DNA of 60,595 nt from Hellea sp. (GCA_020627655.1 JAHDGM010000004.1:40878-101472), one strand, 5' to 3'. Counted from the first letter of the stretch, positions 1 through 8,880 are shown. Numbers and translations: made by a program. Notes: generated by a model from the letters alone, not told the origin.

Positions 1-1087
1 CAAGAGTGACAGTTGCTGTGTCTGTATCACCGTCACCGTCCGTTCGTGTATATTCGACGCTCTCGACGAATTCTTCACCGTCCCCAAGTGCCGTGACGTC
101 AGGATTGTTGTCATCTAATGTGTAGGTATAGGTGCCATCGCTATTGATAACGAGCGTGCCGTAGTCCGTCGGAATTTCATCACCGGGTTGATAGTCAACT
201 CCATCTATTGTGATTGCTGTAATGCTTCCTCCGTCAGCGCCAGGCGCGTCATTTTCGGAAGCGTCGCCTGTGACGGAGTTAGGGCCATCATCGCTGATCT
301 GAACCGAGTCATCTTCCGCTACGGGTGCGTCATCGTTAACCTGAATAGCCAAGGTGCTGGAAGCCGTGTCCCCATCATCATCTGTAGCAACAACTTCGAA
401 AATATCAGTTTGGGGTTCGGTGTCGCTATGGTCAACTGGCACGGTGACTTCATAGGTGTACTCATATGATCCATCAGGCCCGACTGTTACTGTGAGTGTG
501 CCAAATTCACCTTGAACAGTTCCGCCATTTGTAACATCGATGCCATCAATAATTAGGGATGCTAGGCTATCGCCCCCTGTGTCTATGTTGATTGCACCTG
601 AACTGTCAGTTGAGCCATCTCCTTCAGATGAACCGCCCGGTAGGCCAACCTCTGAAACTCCTGTGCCGCTTGGGGTGACTATGAGTTCAGGTTCGTCGTC
701 CTGATCAATAAATGGAAATACATCCTCTTCTTTGAAAAAATCAAAAGCGAGCGCAGTTGGTGGGAGTAGGTCGTAAATATCAATGCTAGGCCCGATTGAA
801 CCCAGGTTAAAAGGCTGGGCGGAACCGCCGCCGCTAAGCGTGACCAAAACTTCTTCCGAGCCTGCTGCAGGCTCTAATTCAACAATTTCACCTTCAAAGG
901 CTGATAGAGGAATTTCGGCCCCGTCGACCAAAACTACAAGTTCCCCTGTTTCAGTGAAGTTGACTTCAGCGTTTTCCGGTAACACAAGTTGTGCGAATCT
1001 CTCACCTGTAACAAATGGTCCTCTGGAAAAGTCCAATTCTTGTTCAGATCCTAATATGCCGTAATTTTCGACGGAAAATTGTTTCAT
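1..1087 (-). CDS. VCBS-repeat RTX-type surface adhesin, N-terminal part (runs off left edge)
   Basis: The frame is open from ATG at 1087 to the window edge (362 codons), so the C-terminus is not seen. There is no Sec signal peptide, as expected for a type I secretion substrate. Residues 1-110 form a retention-module-like head containing PAAG at 73-76, which resembles the di-alanine site cut by LapG proteases. An Asp/Gly/Thr-rich linker follows, then two repeats with the VCBS/cadherin-like pattern (a GTLTV...DGSYEYTYE strand motif, then a DGDTA motif). Its neighbours are a divergent LapG-like protease and, about 13 kb away, a LapEBC-like exporter. I infer a LapA-like cell-surface adhesin held in the outer-membrane pore. 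The family assignment is firm; the ligand and full length are unknown. Confidence 0.85.
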   Translation of the reverse strand, partial: MKQFSVENYGILGSEQELDFSRGPFVTGERFAQLVLPENAEVNFTETGELVVLVDGAEIPLSAFEGEIVELEPAAGSEEVLVTLSGGGSAQPFNLGSIGPSIDIYDLLPPTALAFDFFKEEDVFPFIDQDDEPELIVTPSGTGVSEVGLPGGSSEGDGSTDSSGAINIDTGGDSLASLIIDGIDVTNGGTVQGEFGTLTVTVGPDGSYEYTYEVTVPVDHSDTEPQTDIFEVVATDDDGDTASSTLAIQVNDDAPVAEDDSVQISDDGPNSVTGDASENDAPGADGGSITAITIDGVDYQPGDEIPTDYGTLVINSDGTYTYTLDDNNPDVTALGDGEEFVESVEYTRTDGDGDTDTATVTL

Positions 1088-1124
1088 GGTGCGCCCCTGT
1101 CAATAAACAGCCTTAAGTGTAAGC

Positions 1125-1139
1125 TTAATAATATATTAA
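1125..1139. promoter_or_regulatory. TTAA-N7-TTAA, CtrA-like site upstream of adhesin
   Basis: TTAA at 1125-1128 and 1136-1139 are separated by seven bases, the spacing of the alphaproteobacterial CtrA half-sites. The surrounding DNA is AT-rich, so chance occurrence is possible. The site lies 38-52 bases upstream of the adhesin start codon. Confidence 0.35.
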
Positions 1140-1149
1140 TTACGTTTGT

Positions 1150-1163
1150 AGCTTTCGAAAGCT
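1150..1163. promoter_or_regulatory. Perfect 14-base palindrome AGCTTTCGAAAGCT
   Basis: This perfect inverted repeat lies in the adhesin/lapG divergent region. Without a following T-run it is more likely an operator than a terminator. No family of regulator is identifiable. Confidence 0.35.
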
Positions 1164-1254
1164 GAACTATGTCGAGGGATACATACAATAGTATGCGGAT
1201 ATCGCTTTTCTTATGATTAATAAGGGTTTTTTGAGCGTGATAGCGGCTTCAATT

Positions 1255-1269
1255 TTAATTGAAAGTTAA
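1255..1269. promoter_or_regulatory. TTAA-N7-TTAA, CtrA-like site upstream of lapG
   Basis: TTAA at 1255-1258 and 1266-1269 are separated by seven bases (TTAATTGAAAGTTAA). The second half overlaps the TTAAGTGTAA direct repeat. An inverted repeat TTCAATT-TT-AATTGAA at 1248-1263 also overlaps it, so the stretch could host more than one factor. Confidence 0.35.
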
Positions 1270-1334
1270 GTGTAAACCTTCAGCTGATTTCAACTCTAAC
1301 GTCCTAGTTTTAATAAAATAAACAGGCTAGGCGC

Positions 1335-2288
1335 GTGGGAAAAACAGTCCTCAATACAGCCCTTTGGGTGTCGAAAATATCTGTTTGTGCTATGGTTTTG
1401 GCTGTAGCCGCTGCAGTGCCGATTCATGATCTTGATGGGCCGGTTAAGCCGAGGGAGGTCGCGGGTATTTCAGTTGTCTCAGAAGGGCCTGCAATTCCGT
1501 TGGTAGAGACAGTCGAGAAAGTTTCAGCAGAACCTCGGAGAATAGTCGCAAAGCCAATTATCAAAAATGAAATCAAAGAAATTGAGCCTGCCTCAATATC
1601 CAAGAAAGACCTGAGGTCAAAACTGGCTCCGAAACCTTTTATGTCTCACCCGGAGCGGTCTCAAGCCTCGGGCAGTATTACTCCGAATTCTCATGGTATA
1701 TTCAACACGGTTGAATTAGAATTTTCTGACAGTTACAAAGTAAAAGCTTGGGCGAGCGTTTCTGTACAATTAAGAGCGGATCAACAATCAATCGTTCAAT
1801 GTCTTAATAACGCAAGTTTTTGTCAGTCTGAAACTTTGTCGCGATGGGCCAGAGATATTGAAAGTGCCCGTCAACAGCCGCTGATGGTCATGATTGATCA
1901 AGTTAATATGCTTGCAAATCAAATTTCATATAAATCCGATTATGCAGCTTTTGGCCGTTCTGATTTATGGGCAGCGCCCAACGTGTTTTTAGAAAGAGGG
2001 GGGGATTGCGAAGATTATGCTTTGTTGAAATTCGCGACACTTTCCGCGCTAGGTGTTAAAGAGCATAATATGCGAATTGTGGTTGGTAAATTAATGGATG
2101 GCACGCCTCATGCGGTCTTAACTGTAAAAATCGCCGGTGATGAGTTAGTGCTGGATAATCGCTCTAACCGTATCGTGTCTGCCAGTTATGGCGATTTTAG
2201 CCCAAAATATTCTATGAATTTTGAAAAAAGATGGTCGCATTTTAAGCGGAAAGAACCTGCGCTTTATGCCCAAATGAGCCCTAGGTAA
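1335..2288 (+). CDS. lapG: LapG-type periplasmic cysteine protease (transglutaminase-like, DUF920/C93)
   Basis: Predicted periplasmic protease that cleaves the N-terminal retention module of a LapA-like adhesin and so releases it from the surface. A hydrophobic N-terminal segment (about residues 10-30) acts as signal or anchor, followed by a Pro/Lys/Glu-rich linker and the catalytic domain. The triad is visible: Cys225 in GGDCEDYALLK, His259 in GTPHAV and Asp274 in LVLDNR. At 317 residues it is longer than typical LapG because of the linker. The start is GTG at 1335; the RBS is weak and ATG 1392 is an alternative that would shorten the signal segment. It overlaps cpaA tail-to-tail by 25 bases. 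No LapD, the usual c-di-GMP-controlled inhibitor, is seen in the window. Confidence 0.85.
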   Translation: MGKTVLNTALWVSKISVCAMVLAVAAAVPIHDLDGPVKPREVAGISVVSEGPAIPLVETVEKVSAEPRRIVAKPIIKNEIKEIEPASISKKDLRSKLAPKPFMSHPERSQASGSITPNSHGIFNTVELEFSDSYKVKAWASVSVQLRADQQSIVQCLNNASFCQSETLSRWARDIESARQQPLMVMIDQVNMLANQISYKSDYAAFGRSDLWAAPNVFLERGGDCEDYALLKFATLSALGVKEHNMRIVVGKLMDGTPHAVLTVKIAGDELVLDNRSNRIVSASYGDFSPKYSMNFEKRWSHFKRKEPALYAQMSPR

Positions 2289-2770
2289 GCAGTCAAACCT
2301 AGAGCAATTGCCGGTCCATAGGGCACCTTCATTTTCCGCACGGATTTAAGCGCCTTAGATGAGGTTTCGCTCTCTGTCTTTTGTTGTGCTTTATAATATT
2401 GCCAGCCAGCATACCAAATAGTGTAAACTAAGCCTGCCATAACTATGAGAAACAAAAAAATATGCAGGTTTTTCAGATTAATCCAAAGGGCCAATGCCGT
2501 GAGAAGTTTAACATCTCCGCCGCCCATCATTTTTAACGCAAAAAACAACAAGCCACAGATAAACACTATGGCGGCTGTTAGAAAGCTGTAGAGCACATCA
2601 ATAGGCTGGAAGAAGTCGGTGAGTGCGGCAACTAATCCTAATGGCCATAGCATTAAAATGACCAGTGGATAGAGGTGAGGAATCGTGAAGGTTTTGTAGT
2701 CTTTAAGAGCTGCCGCCCAAACGACGAACAATATAGTGACGCTCCAAGGCCATGGAAGTGCCTCAAGCAC
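2264..2770 (-). CDS. cpaA: Tad prepilin peptidase CpaA/TadV (A24 family)
   Basis: Membrane-embedded aspartic protease that trims the leader from Flp and the pseudopilins. It has 168 residues, mostly transmembrane. Both catalytic aspartates of the A24 family are visible: Asp24 in LKDYKTFTIPH and Asp86 in the GxGD-type motif GGGDVK. The short length is normal for the TadV/CpaA branch, which lacks the methylase domain. The start is GTG at 2770, three bases past the tadD stop. It is the last gene of the pilus operon and converges on lapG with a 25-base overlap. Confidence 0.9.
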   Translation of the reverse strand: MLEALPWPWSVTILFVVWAAALKDYKTFTIPHLYPLVILMLWPLGLVAALTDFFQPIDVLYSFLTAAIVFICGLLFFALKMMGGGDVKLLTALALWINLKNLHIFLFLIVMAGLVYTIWYAGWQYYKAQQKTESETSSKALKSVRKMKVPYGPAIALGLTAYLGLIWA

Positions 2771-2773
2771 AAG

Positions 2774-3697
2774 CTATCTAGCCTGTGAAGCCAATTGCAC
2801 AGACCCTATTAAATCTGCGGTTTCTTGATCATGTTTTGGGAAATGCATCATGGCTTTTTTCAGGAATTTTATAGCCTGAATTTTATCACCGGAATTCAGG
2901 GCTTCACGTCCCAGGCTGCGATATAATCTACCTAATTCACTGGAGGTTGAATTTTGTATTACGCTATTTATGGCCCCGCTTTGAGCTTTAGCCAGTCGGT
3001 ATGTGTCATGATTTCCGTAAACATTATTGGAAAGAGATTGAGCCGTTTCAAATGCTTGCACGGCATCCGTTAGTTTTCCTCTTTTTTTCAGGGCATAGCC
3101 TTGATGATCATAAACCAATGCTTGCTTGTCGGTTTTATTCATAGCTTCGGCGAACAGATTGTCTGCCAGTTCAGTTTGACCTTGGTTGTTTTCAATTCTG
3201 GCCAGAATGACATTGGCGCGCCATAGATCTGGATCACGTTCTAAAGCGCCGCGTAAGTTTTGCTTCGCTGCATCGTAATCACCCTGGAAAAATTGACTGA
3301 CCCCCAGTAATTCAAAAACTTCACCTTCTGGCTTTTGGGTCGTAAGTGGTTTCAGATATTTAATAGCTGTTTGATAGTCCTGATTGGCCAGTGCTGCTTT
3401 TCCAGCCATAAGCTGAGCGTCTGGGTTTTCGGGATTAAAACGTAAGGCAAGGTTTGCATGTTTAAGAGCCGATTTAGGCTTATTCTCCTTTAAGTCATTG
3501 CTAGCTCTTTGGATGGTTTGTTTGACCAAGACTGTACGTGTTGTCGAATCCTTTTGGCCACGTTCCAGCAGGCTTTCGATTGTGATGTTACCATAATTAT
3601 TTTGCTTTGAAGCTGACATAGTTGAGCATGCAGATAGAGATAGTAAGAGGCTACATGTCATGATGAATTTTGAAGATGTTTGAAAAAATACTCTCAT
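2774..3697 (-). CDS. tadD: TadD-like TPR lipoprotein of the Tad pilus
   Basis: The chosen ATG at 3697 lies directly after the tadC stop and begins a clear lipoprotein signal (hydrophobic run, then the LSAC lipobox). An upstream in-frame ATG at 3754 would overlap tadC and add 19 residues unlike a signal peptide. The mature protein is a chain of tetratricopeptide repeats, for example around residues 55-200 with repeated pairs such as ALKHANLALRFNPENPDAQ. TadD proteins act as pilotins or assembly scaffolds for the CpaC secretin. Its position between tadC and cpaA fits. Confidence 0.85.
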   Translation of the reverse strand: MRVFFQTSSKFIMTCSLLLSLSACSTMSASKQNNYGNITIESLLERGQKDSTTRTVLVKQTIQRASNDLKENKPKSALKHANLALRFNPENPDAQLMAGKAALANQDYQTAIKYLKPLTTQKPEGEVFELLGVSQFFQGDYDAAKQNLRGALERDPDLWRANVILARIENNQGQTELADNLFAEAMNKTDKQALVYDHQGYALKKRGKLTDAVQAFETAQSLSNNVYGNHDTYRLAKAQSGAINSVIQNSTSSELGRLYRSLGREALNSGDKIQAIKFLKKAMMHFPKHDQETADLIGSVQLASQAR

Positions 3698-3699
3698 AA

Positions 3700-4629
3700 T
3701 TACCCCGGTAAAAGTGTGACGATGCGAATGACAACTGGCACAATGATTATACAAAATAGAGTCGGGAAAATGCAGGTCGTTAGTGGGATTGCCATTTTCA
3801 CGGGTAGGGCATTTGCTTTTTCTTCTGCGCGCAACATTCTGTCACGCCGCATGTCAAGTGCAGCAGCTCTAATAGCGCGGGTCAGGCTTGTGCCCAAAGC
3901 TTCGGATTGGTTAACCATATTTACGACAGAGGTTAGTTCTTGAAGGTCAACCCGTAATGCTAGATTTCGTAGCGCATCAGCGCGCTTACGGCCTGCTTGG
4001 AACTCAAGGTTTACGATTTCAAAATTCTCACTGACGACTGGGTGTACTTCCCGAAACTCTTTGGCAACGTGTTTGAGGGATGCTGGAAATGACAGCCCCG
4101 ATTCCAAGCAAATCAAGATCATATCTAATGCATCTGGAAGGCCTTCTGAAAATTGCAGACGACGTTCTTTAGCTTTTAAGGAGACAAAGAGCAGGGGGGC
4201 GTAATATCCAATGGCTCCTACGATGACGACTATCAAAGTCGCAAAGATAGGCTTTAGGGTAAGGCCTGAAACAACAAACACTGTTGCCAGTCCGATGGAC
4301 ATGAAAATGGCGAGCGTTAAACGAATTGCGTAGAGTGTCGCGCCAGCGCGTTCGCCATAATAACCTGCTGCACGAAGGGTACTGGTTCGCTCTGAACTGA
4401 AATTGTTATCCTCTTGCTCTTTTTTTAGTTTTTCCTGGAATGGCTTTAAGAATTTATCCAGTCTTATGTTTTCTTTTTCCTTACGCAGGCTGGTTTGAAG
4501 CACATGGTCTGTATTTCCAGGGGTGCCCATGCGCTGCAAAACAGGATCTTTCGTCCTCATGAGTGCGTAAATGCCTCCCACGAGCATGAGTACAGTGCAA
4601 AAAACTAATGTATATAATGCGATTATCAT
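3700..4629 (-). CDS. tadC: Tad inner-membrane platform protein TadC (T2SS F family)
   Basis: Integral inner-membrane protein that, with TadB, forms the platform on which the CpaF ATPase drives Flp assembly. It has 309 residues with an N-terminal membrane helix (1-22), a pair near 100-150, the conserved T2SSF cytoplasmic domain (LPDALDMILICLESGLSFPASL, about 165-190) and a C-terminal helix near 285. Length and topology match TadC. It begins 9 bases after the end of the disrupted tadB. Confidence 0.9.
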   Translation of the reverse strand: MIIALYTLVFCTVLMLVGGIYALMRTKDPVLQRMGTPGNTDHVLQTSLRKEKENIRLDKFLKPFQEKLKKEQEDNNFSSERTSTLRAAGYYGERAGATLYAIRLTLAIFMSIGLATVFVVSGLTLKPIFATLIVVIVGAIGYYAPLLFVSLKAKERRLQFSEGLPDALDMILICLESGLSFPASLKHVAKEFREVHPVVSENFEIVNLEFQAGRKRADALRNLALRVDLQELTSVVNMVNQSEALGTSLTRAIRAAALDMRRDRMLRAEEKANALPVKMAIPLTTCIFPTLFCIIIVPVVIRIVTLLPG

Positions 4630-4638
4630 GTTCTGCCC

Positions 4639-5584
4639 CTAAATTCTGATCTTAATCATTCTTCGGATCCAGAGCATGCCGATTGTATAAAGCACAAATG
4701 GAATGATCATGATCATTAGGAAAGTTGGGTTGTCGTAATGCTGCGAGTAGTAATCAGGAGACAGTAATGTGATAATACCTGCAACAACGGGAGGTAAAGC
4801 ACCGACGATTAGCATTGTGAACCGGCCTTCAGCAGACATAGCTTTGATTTTCTTTTTCATGCCGCTACGATCCCGCATCACGCAGATTATTTAAAACCTC
4901 AACAATGTTGCCGCCTGTTTCGCGCTGAACTTCCATGGCAGATACAAAAAATTTCAAGTCTCCATTGGGGAACCTGCGTGCCATGTTTGACAGGGCGACA
5001 TTTCGGTCAAGTCCGTAATTGATTTCATCTATTGCCAGGCCGAATTCAGTCCCAATTGGGTCCGGCATTTCTTTAGAAACAATTTCGAGTGCGACGGCTG
5101 CCGGGTGACCAGCTTGTAGTCCGCGACTAACCAAATCAATGGCGGGAATTAATTGAGCAGAAAACAGATCCCGGCGCTTTTGCGCTCGCCTAGCCAAAAA
5201 TCCATAAGGCAAGACTATTCCGTTCATTAATACAAAGATAACAGACCGAAAAACCCCCATTCCTAAAAGTTGCGAAATGGCATAACCGATTAGACCCAAG
5301 CAAAGGCTCGCAATTATAAATACTGTGGGGCTGACTTTAAAGTTTGCAGCCCAAAGCATAGTATCCAGCTTATTCAGAAGGCTAAGCTTTGGTCGTTTAC
5401 TGATGCCATCCAATAACGTTAGGCCAATGGCGTCATCACCGGTTTTTTCTATGAGGCGAATTCTCTCATTAGCCTGTTTATTTGAGGAAAAGACGTTTCT
5501 CAGGGCGAGAAACAATGCTTCAACAATCAGAACAACAGAGGTGAATATCAAAGCGTAAAGTATGTATATGCCATAGTTTTCCAT
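4639..5584 (-). pseudogene. tadB: Tad platform protein TadB, split by a frameshift
   Basis: The N-terminal part (5584 down to the stop at 4865, 239 residues) has two membrane helices and most of the T2SSF domain, ending prematurely after VLNNLRD. The missing C-terminal part continues in another frame from GTG 4881 or ATG 4878 to 4639 (MRDRSGMKKKIKAMSAEGRF, then two membrane helices). Intact TadB proteins read through this point, with roughly NLxxVMRDR spacing. The sequence looks as if a tandem GTGAT GTGAT lost one copy (5 bases). Either the gene is inactivated, the sequence has an error, or two polypeptides are made by coupled translation (the reading frames overlap by 17 bases). Every other Tad component looks intact. 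Confidence 0.8.
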
Positions 5585-5591
5585 GTTTCAC

Positions 5592-7031
5592 CTATAGTTG
5601 GAAGTCGTTTGGAATTGTGAGGCCGTTAGCCTTGAAGCTGTCGAAGAATTGCGGCCTTACGCCCGTGTAAATAAATTCCCCATGAACTTTTCCTTCGGAA
5701 TCTATGTGAAGTTGCTCAAAGCGAAAAATTTCTTGCAATGTGACTACTTCGCCTTCCATACCGGTAAGTTCCTGTACTGAAACAACACGGCGCGTACCGT
5801 CTGCAAATCTTTTAATTTGTACAATTACATCAAGTGCACTTGCGATTTGTCCACGTATTGATCGCATGGGTAGATCCATGCCGGCCATGCCTATCATCTG
5901 TTCCAGCCGTGAAACGGCATCCCTTGGTGTGTTGGCGTGAACAGTAGTAATTGAGCCATCATGACCCGTATTCATGGCTTGCAGCATGTCAAATGCTTCG
6001 CCGCCACGGACCTCGCCCACAACAATCCTATCAGGTCGCATGCGTAAAGCATTTTTGACGAGATTGCGCTGAGTGACTTCCCCACTGCCTTCAATGTTAG
6101 CGGGGCGTGTTTCCATACGAACAACATGTTTTTGTTGTAATTGCAGCTCGGCTGCATCTTCTATTGTGACAATGCGTTCCGTACTGCCGATGGCACGTGA
6201 CATGGCATTTAACATGGTTGTTTTGCCTGTTCCGGTGCCGCCAGAAACAATGATATTCATACGGCATTTGACGATGCCTTCTAAAACTTTAGCCAGATCT
6301 GTGGTCATAGATCCAATGGCGACCAGTCTTTCGAGGTCAAAAGGAATTTTTGAGAACTTTCGGATGGATATTGAGGCCCCATCAAGTGTGATCGGGGGGA
6401 TAACCGCGTTAACGCGCGAGCCATCCGGTAAGCGAGCGTCGACAAGAGGCGTGCTCTCGTCAATGCGGCGTCCGACACCTGTGACTATGCGATCAATTAT
6501 ACGCATGAGGTGTTCATCATCGCGGAAGTGAACATCTGTTTCTTCAAGACGGCCGGCGCGCTCCACAAACACTTCTTCAGGGTTGTTCACGAGTATATCT
6601 GAGACAGTAGGGTCAGCTAAAAGCGGCTCTAATGGCCCGAAACCCAGCATTTCGTCTAAAATTTCATCCGCTAATCTGTTGCGCTCTATAGAGCTTATGG
6701 GGCGATCTTCTTCTTTTAAAAGCTCGGCTAAAATAACAGTGATCTCTTCCTTAGCCTGAACACGATCGATTTTGTCGAGCGCAGAAAGATTTAATTTATC
6801 AATTATTTTTTGATGCAATCTGACCTTAAGGTCTAGATATTCACGGGAAAAATCTGTTTCTTGGTAAGCGTCGTGAAACGATAGGTCTTGTACTGCCGTA
6901 CCTGTGAATTGCGGCGCTGGTTCGGCTATTGAAGTGCCGTTAGTTTCCATGATCTCTTCTGGAGATTGTTCACCTTCAAATGAGAGTTCCGGGCCATCGG
7001 CCTTTTTGGTGTCAAAAAAACTAAACTTCAT
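5592..7031 (-). CDS. cpaF: Tad pilus secretion ATPase CpaF/TadA
   Basis: Hexameric cytoplasmic ATPase (type II/IV secretion family) that powers Flp pilus extension and probably retraction. It has 479 residues. An N-terminal all-alpha domain (about 65-150) precedes the RecA core, with Walker [10 protein letters not shown] near 265, the Asp box around 290-295 ([12 protein letters not shown]), the Walker B region [17 protein letters not shown] and the His box [18 protein letters not shown]. All expected motifs are intact. It lies 2 bases from cpaE and 7 from tadB, clearly within the operon. Confidence 0.95.
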   Translation of the reverse strand: MKFSFFDTKKADGPELSFEGEQSPEEIMETNGTSIAEPAPQFTGTAVQDLSFHDAYQETDFSREYLDLKVRLHQKIIDKLNLSALDKIDRVQAKEEITVILAELLKEEDRPISSIERNRLADEILDEMLGFGPLEPLLADPTVSDILVNNPEEVFVERAGRLEETDVHFRDDEHLMRIIDRIVTGVGRRIDESTPLVDARLPDGSRVNAVIPPITLDGASISIRKFSKIPFDLERLVAIGSMTTDLAKVLEGIVKCRMNIIVSGGTGTGKTTMLNAMSRAIGSTERIVTIEDAAELQLQQKHVVRMETRPANIEGSGEVTQRNLVKNALRMRPDRIVVGEVRGGEAFDMLQAMNTGHDGSITTVHANTPRDAVSRLEQMIGMAGMDLPMRSIRGQIASALDVIVQIKRFADGTRRVVSVQELTGMEGEVVTLQEIFRFEQLHIDSEGKVHGEFIYTGVRPQFFDSFKANGLTIPNDFQL

Positions 7032-7033
7032 AG

Positions 7034-8284
7034 CTACCTCGCTGACTCTCTTTCAAAGCGCGTTTCGTGTTGTGAGATGTGGGCAATATCTGTTTCTACC
7101 GTGTTCATATGCGCGAGTAGTGAATCTACACATTTGGACAGGTTTTTGAGTTGAGAGGCACTGCCGTTAACGGCGTGTAAGAGTTCACCTTGATCACGGG
7201 CTGATGTATGCGTTTTTATGTCTTCAAAAACCTGTAGGGAAGGGCGTCGCGTAACCTTATTTATGGTGTTAATGCGGTCTTTACTCGCTAGGCCTTTGCT
7301 TATTTTATTTATCAGAAAATAGCTTTTGGATCTTTCAATGCGTAAATTATCGAGACCTTCCAAAAAGCGTTTGGCTCCGGTTACGTGTTCAACAGATGGT
7401 TGAAGAACAGGGACGATGATGTCTGAGAGCTCCATTGATTTTGCGGTCCATCCTGACCATGCGGTAGGGTAGTCCAGAAACGTATAATCATAGTGCTGGG
7501 CTGCAAGACCTAAAAGTTTCTCTATAAAATCAGGTGTCATAGCTGATAATGGGATGATTGTTTGAGGTGCTGAGATAAGGTCCATATTTTCAGTTATGGA
7601 TCGCGTTGCAGCGGCCATGAGCGAGCTATCAAGCCGGTTTTCGGCTTTTAATAGGTCCAGTAGTGTAGCCTTACCTTCGGCCTTTATTGTAGTGGCTGCA
7701 TTTCCGAATTGGACGTCTAAATCAATGACCAGAGTTTTTGGTAGTCGGCCGGAAGCACTTTTTCGACGACTGGAAATGATATGGGCCATATTTGTAGCCA
7801 GCATTGTCGCGCCAACGCCTCCGCCGCATTTCATAATGCTGATAATCCTTCCGGCAACACGTGGCCCACTGGTTGCGCCGGATTTACCCAGTACAGACTG
7901 AATTGACGCTACGATTTCATCGGACGTAGCCGATATTTCCAAAACGTCACCCACTCCCATGCGAAATAGGTCTCGAACCTGTCCCGGTTCCGGGTCGATC
8001 GCTAGAACAATCAGCGTTCCAGATATCCCGACATATGAATTAAGTTTCCGCAAAGCTTCGTCTGCGCGCGGGTCTTTCAAGTCAATTTCTATTAAAACAA
8101 TATCAGCGCTGCCATTAACCAGAGTGCCCGCATCCCTGATAGAATCTTCAGTGGTTTTTACGACAGATTCAAGTGTCGGTAATGCAGATAGTGCCTGTTC
8201 TATAGATTGGCGCAATCCTGGGTACATTATGATGGATAAGACGGATCGTTTGGTGTCGGCTGTTTTGCGTTTAAATATTTTCAT
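7034..8284 (-). CDS. cpaE: CpaE/TadZ-like pilus localisation ATPase
   Basis: It has an N-terminal receiver-like domain (about residues 15-130) and a MinD/ParA-type domain (about 145-400). CpaE/TadZ places the pilus machine at a cell pole. The P-loop reads KCGGGVGAT: the first (signature) lysine is kept, but the Walker lysine is replaced by alanine, as in many TadZ proteins with weak or no ATP hydrolysis. The Asp-containing LVIDLDVQFGNA motif and TFLDYPT switch are present. It sits 2 bases from cpaF and from the tadE-like gene. Confidence 0.9.
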   Translation of the reverse strand: MKIFKRKTADTKRSVLSIIMYPGLRQSIEQALSALPTLESVVKTTEDSIRDAGTLVNGSADIVLIEIDLKDPRADEALRKLNSYVGISGTLIVLAIDPEPGQVRDLFRMGVGDVLEISATSDEIVASIQSVLGKSGATSGPRVAGRIISIMKCGGGVGATMLATNMAHIISSRRKSASGRLPKTLVIDLDVQFGNAATTIKAEGKATLLDLLKAENRLDSSLMAAATRSITENMDLISAPQTIIPLSAMTPDFIEKLLGLAAQHYDYTFLDYPTAWSGWTAKSMELSDIIVPVLQPSVEHVTGAKRFLEGLDNLRIERSKSYFLINKISKGLASKDRINTINKVTRRPSLQVFEDIKTHTSARDQGELLHAVNGSASQLKNLSKCVDSLLAHMNTVETDIAHISQHETRFERESAR

Positions 8285-8286
8285 GA

Positions 8287-8880
8287 TCAGCCTTTTATGT
8301 CTTCACCGATCACAGTTGTTTGCGCGGTCGTTATGTTAAGCGTGTTGGCGAAAGTGCTGGTGTGATCAATAGCTTTAATGATGCCGCCAATGGCGGCATA
8401 TTCATATTGAATGTTATTAATAGCCACCGTTATAGCCGGAATAGGACGGCCACGGCCTTCATAGCCTAATTGTGTCGGTGAGAATGTGATCGTAACATCG
8501 GCAGCGTTGAGTTTTGGGAAGCCCCGTTTCATTTCTGCGACGACTGCTGCCATTCCAGTTGATGTGCAAATACCTGTTCCTCCGCCAGTGCAGACGATTG
8601 GTGTAAAGCTGGAGTTTTGAACTTCAGCACAAGCCGTTCCAGCTTCTAGCGATGTGGAGACCCAGCAATCTTCATAAGTGTCTAGGTCGGGTATCAGGGC
8701 GCGTGACGATGCGGCCCTGGCCCCAAGTTGGGTTGCTTTTTGGGCGTTGTTAAACTGATAAAGGATGAGTGCAAATTCCATGATGCTAAATGTCAAAAGG
8801 AAGAGGAGCGCGGCTACTACAGTGAATTCTACAAGGGTCGCACCTTCATCATCTTTTACAATTTTATGTAGGGTTCTCAT
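8287..8880 (-). CDS. TadE/TadF-like pseudopilin 2
   Basis: 197-residue protein with a basic N-terminus, then EGATLVEFTVVAALLFLLTF: a prepilin-peptidase-type site (Gly-Ala) with Glu at the pilin-like position, and one membrane helix. The C-terminal domain is extracytoplasmic with several cysteines. TadE and TadF are minor pseudopilins needed for Flp assembly. This copy is less like TadE than its neighbour, so TadF is possible. The gene is one base from tadE. Confidence 0.8.
   Translation of the reverse strand: MRTLHKIVKDDEGATLVEFTVVAALLFLLTFSIMEFALILYQFNNAQKATQLGARAASSRALIPDLDTYEDCWVSTSLEAGTACAEVQNSSFTPIVCTGGGTGICTSTGMAAVVAEMKRGFPKLNAADVTITFSPTQLGYEGRGRPIPAITVAINNIQYEYAAIGGIIKAIDHTSTFANTLNITTAQTTVIGEDIKG

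Larger units (their letters stand above)
1113..1275. repeat. Direct repeat TTAAGTGTAA (two copies) between adhesin and lapG
   Basis: The 10-base word TTAAGTGTAA occurs at 1113-1122, close to the adhesin start, and again at 1266-1275, close to the lapG start, in the same orientation. The placement suggests binding sites for one regulator of both divergent genes, but no protein can be named. Confidence 0.5.

Noticed and set aside
188-1064. Two 93-codon plus-strand frames (188-469 and 783-1064) over the adhesin
   Set aside because: The minus strand carries a continuous VCBS adhesin frame from 1087 to the edge, which explains the region.
4865-4881. Programmed frameshifting in tadB
   Set aside because: No slippery heptamer or stimulatory structure is seen at the junction; a 5-base repeat loss explains the data better, though coupled translation of two parts was left open in the feature.
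6073-6531. 152-codon open frame antisense to cpaF
   Set aside because: Lies entirely inside the strongly conserved cpaF ATPase core; no RBS and no recognisable domain.
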